From NCBI GenBank assembly GCA_900552525.1, contig UNSK01000043.1, forward strand, positions 1-15,007: 15,007 nt of DNA, read 5' to 3'. Made by a program: the position numbers and the translations under genes. Positions 13,682-15,007 of this stretch are shown piece after piece. Positions within the stretch are counted from its first letter, which is position 1. Each line of letters begins with the position of its first letter. The DNA comes from Candidatus Gastranaerophilales bacterium (GTDB lineage: Bacteria; Cyanobacteriota; Vampirovibrionia; Gastranaerophilales; Gastranaerophilaceae). Under the pieces are notes generated by a model, which was not told the origin of the DNA, did not search any database, and saw only the letters and a list, made by a program, of their open reading frames with translations.

Positions 13682-14506
13682 ATGGGTATAAAAGCAGATA
13701 TTTTAAAAGAATATGTTAGTTCTTTTGATGAAATAAAGCCTTTTAATAAAAATACTTTAAAATATGTTGGAATAGCCTTTCAATTTGACAATATAATTGA
13801 TTTTGATAATAATCAGACTCTTTTTTATTCGCATGTAAAGTCACTATTGCCATATAAAACAGAAAGACCTGCAAGTGAAGGAAGTTTAGTATTAACAATT
13901 TCTCCTGTACAAAATCAGTTTGGATTTAATCAACAGAGTGAAAGTTATACAGAATACATATATACGGATAATAAAGAAAATCCTACTATAAGAGTTATTA
14001 CTAATAAGAAAAAGATTGATTTTCAATGTATTGACCCAGAAAATAATTATACTTCTTTTAAAGATTTTCTTGAGAAAATTTGGAAAATTTTTACTGTTTT
14101 TTGTAAGGCTTATCCTGAAAAAATAAATTTGATGGAAGTTGTACTAAGAAAAATTAATAAAGTTGAAATAGATGGTAATGAAACATTTTTAAATCAAAAT
14201 ATTTTATATGAATCAAGTTTATTTGATAGTTTTACTAATACAAACACATATAAAGAATTCACAACAGTTGAAGATTCAGGTGAAACTGTTATTTTCCGAA
14301 GTGGAATTATTAGAAATAAAGCAGAGAGTGATAATAATTTAATTATATATGATTTTACGGTTAAACAAGATAATCCAAATGAATTAAAATTAGAATCTGA
14401 ATTTCTGCAAGAAATGTTAAAACAATTTAGTACAAAAATATTTAATTTATATTGCTATTGTGTAAGTAAAGATTATATAGATAAGGTTTTGAATAAAGAT
14501 GACTAG
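13682..14506 (+). CDS. TIGR04255-like protein, first gene of a three-gene operon
   Basis: The 274-residue protein starts at ATG 13682 after GAGG. The layout resembles TIGR04255 proteins, an uncharacterised, sporadically distributed family of about 250-280 residues found in accessory loci. Points of similarity are an N-terminal strand region (NTLKYVGIAFQFDNIIDF), a middle FDFQ-like block (KKKIDFQCIDPENNYTSFKD) with a helix LEKIWKIFTVFCKAY, then VVLRKINKVEI near residues 154-164 in place of the family's lRyiN.i. The match is by pattern only. It is soluble, with no signal peptide and no catalytic motif I can name. Its last eight bases overlap the next gene. Codon use is very AT-rich compared with genes in element B. 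Confidence 0.75.
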   Translation: MGIKADILKEYVSSFDEIKPFNKNTLKYVGIAFQFDNIIDFDNNQTLFYSHVKSLLPYKTERPASEGSLVLTISPVQNQFGFNQQSESYTEYIYTDNKENPTIRVITNKKKIDFQCIDPENNYTSFKDFLEKIWKIFTVFCKAYPEKINLMEVVLRKINKVEIDGNETFLNQNILYESSLFDSFTNTNTYKEFTTVEDSGETVIFRSGIIRNKAESDNNLIIYDFTVKQDNPNELKLESEFLQEMLKQFSTKIFNLYCYCVSKDYIDKVLNKDD

Positions 14507-14951
14507 TAGTGTTTTTATTGCAAAAGAATTAAATAACATACAAAATTCTGCAAATAGTATAAAAGAGTTTTGGCTTAATTACTTTGATATTAAGCCAATA
14601 TCAGAAGAATTACCTATAAAACATATTGATTATCCTTTTTGGGAAGATAGAGGACAAGCTCAGATTGATACAACTATTTATCGTGCTGTTGTTACAGATA
14701 TTGATAATATTAATGTTATCGTTAATATTGAAAATCCATTTGCTGACCAATCTGAATGTTATGTATTAGAGCGGACATTATTTGATTTTGATGTAAAAAT
14801 TAATGATTGGATTGAGGTAATTATTGAAAATATTCCAGGACAATCGTGTATAAAGACTCGTAAATATATAAAAAGTCTTTATTATAAAGATAAAGAAAAT
14901 CAAGTAATTTCTAACATATTAAAAAATATTGACGAGGAAGATGACTTCTAA
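14499..14951 (+). CDS. Unknown 150-aa beta-rich protein, second gene of the operon
   Basis: No family is recognised. ATG 14499 overlaps the upstream gene by eight bases (atgactag), so it is translationally coupled. The N-terminus is helical (FIAKELNNIQNSANSIKEFW). Residues 50-125 alternate strand-like segments (AQIDTTIYRAVVTDIDNI then VIVNIENPF, then NDWIEVIIENIPG), which look like a small OB- or SH3-type barrel. The C-terminus is acidic (NIDEEDDF). No membrane segment or catalytic motif is seen. The tight overlaps on both sides suggest the three products work together. Confidence 0.75.
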   Translation: MTSSVFIAKELNNIQNSANSIKEFWLNYFDIKPISEELPIKHIDYPFWEDRGQAQIDTTIYRAVVTDIDNINVIVNIENPFADQSECYVLERTLFDFDVKINDWIEVIIENIPGQSCIKTRKYIKSLYYKDKENQVISNILKNIDEEDDF

Positions 14952-15007
14952 TTTTGACATTCATATTTTTGGAGATGGGGCAGGAGAAACAATACTTTTA
15001 GAATTTG
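14941..15007 (+). CDS. Start of a probable MBL-fold hydrolase gene (cut by window edge)
   Basis: ATG 14941 overlaps the previous gene by 11 bases, and the frame is open to the edge (22 codons). The peptide is MTSNFDIHIFGDGAGETILL followed by EF. A short strand, then G-x-G-x-[GE]-[ED]-[ST]-I-L-[LI] is how many metallo-beta-lactamase-fold proteins of the ComEC/Rec2 type begin (as in lDVGqGDsili). The zinc HxHxDH motif would lie beyond the edge, so the family call is tentative; the gene itself is well supported by its position. Confidence 0.55.
   Translation, partial: MTSNFDIHIFGDGAGETILLEF

Overview
The window is AT-rich bacterial DNA with ordinary purine-rich ribosome sites (AAGGAG, GGAGG) and, as far as the intact genes show, the standard code with all three stops used. 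It looks like accessory DNA of a low-GC, probably host-associated anaerobe. The lineage cannot be fixed from the sequence; Bacillota or a gut Vampirovibrionia/Gastranaerophilales type would both fit.

The layout is best read as a tandem array of integrative elements at a tRNA 3' end. Two direct-repeat junctions, around 4441-4710 and 13243-13512, each contain (i) paired AGTCCCC boxes, (ii) a minus-strand terminator hairpin, (iii) a tRNA 3'-end fragment (core ggaggaggtgggattcgaac) and (iv) more AGTCCCC or AGCCCCC boxes. The boxes look like integrase arm sites. The junctions cut the window into three parts.

Part A (1-4550) is a graveyard read mainly from the minus strand. A DUF5681 protein, a ParB-domain/beta-class adenine methyltransferase fusion, a 104-codon unknown ORF, a DUF1643 protein and a GHKL (Hsp90-fold) ATPase are all interrupted by frameshifts, in-frame TAG codons or truncation. 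Only a small zinc-knuckle-like ORF at 2233 is open, and it may also be degraded.

Part B (4553-13377, about 8.8 kb) is compact, with its main reading frames open. It holds a 164-aa protein plus a SEC-C zinc protein, a CHC2/TOPRIM primase, a DUF3987-like P-loop replication protein with a small excisionase/AlpA-like HTH protein, a divergent Xre repressor translationally coupled to a tyrosine integrase, a conserved 238-aa protein of unknown function, a second Xre regulator and a DUF2971 protein. It has integration, control and replication genes but no capsid, tail, terminase or conjugation genes. That resembles a phage satellite or small integrative plasmid. The two ends and the gene after the integrase are probable cargo (candidate defence genes).

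Part C (13378-end) is the start of another element. A good sigma70-type promoter and a palindrome precede an overlapping three-gene operon: a TIGR04255-like protein, a 150-aa beta-rich protein, and the first 22 codons of what looks like an MBL-fold hydrolase. This operon is the most promising undescribed candidate system, but it is cut by the window edge.
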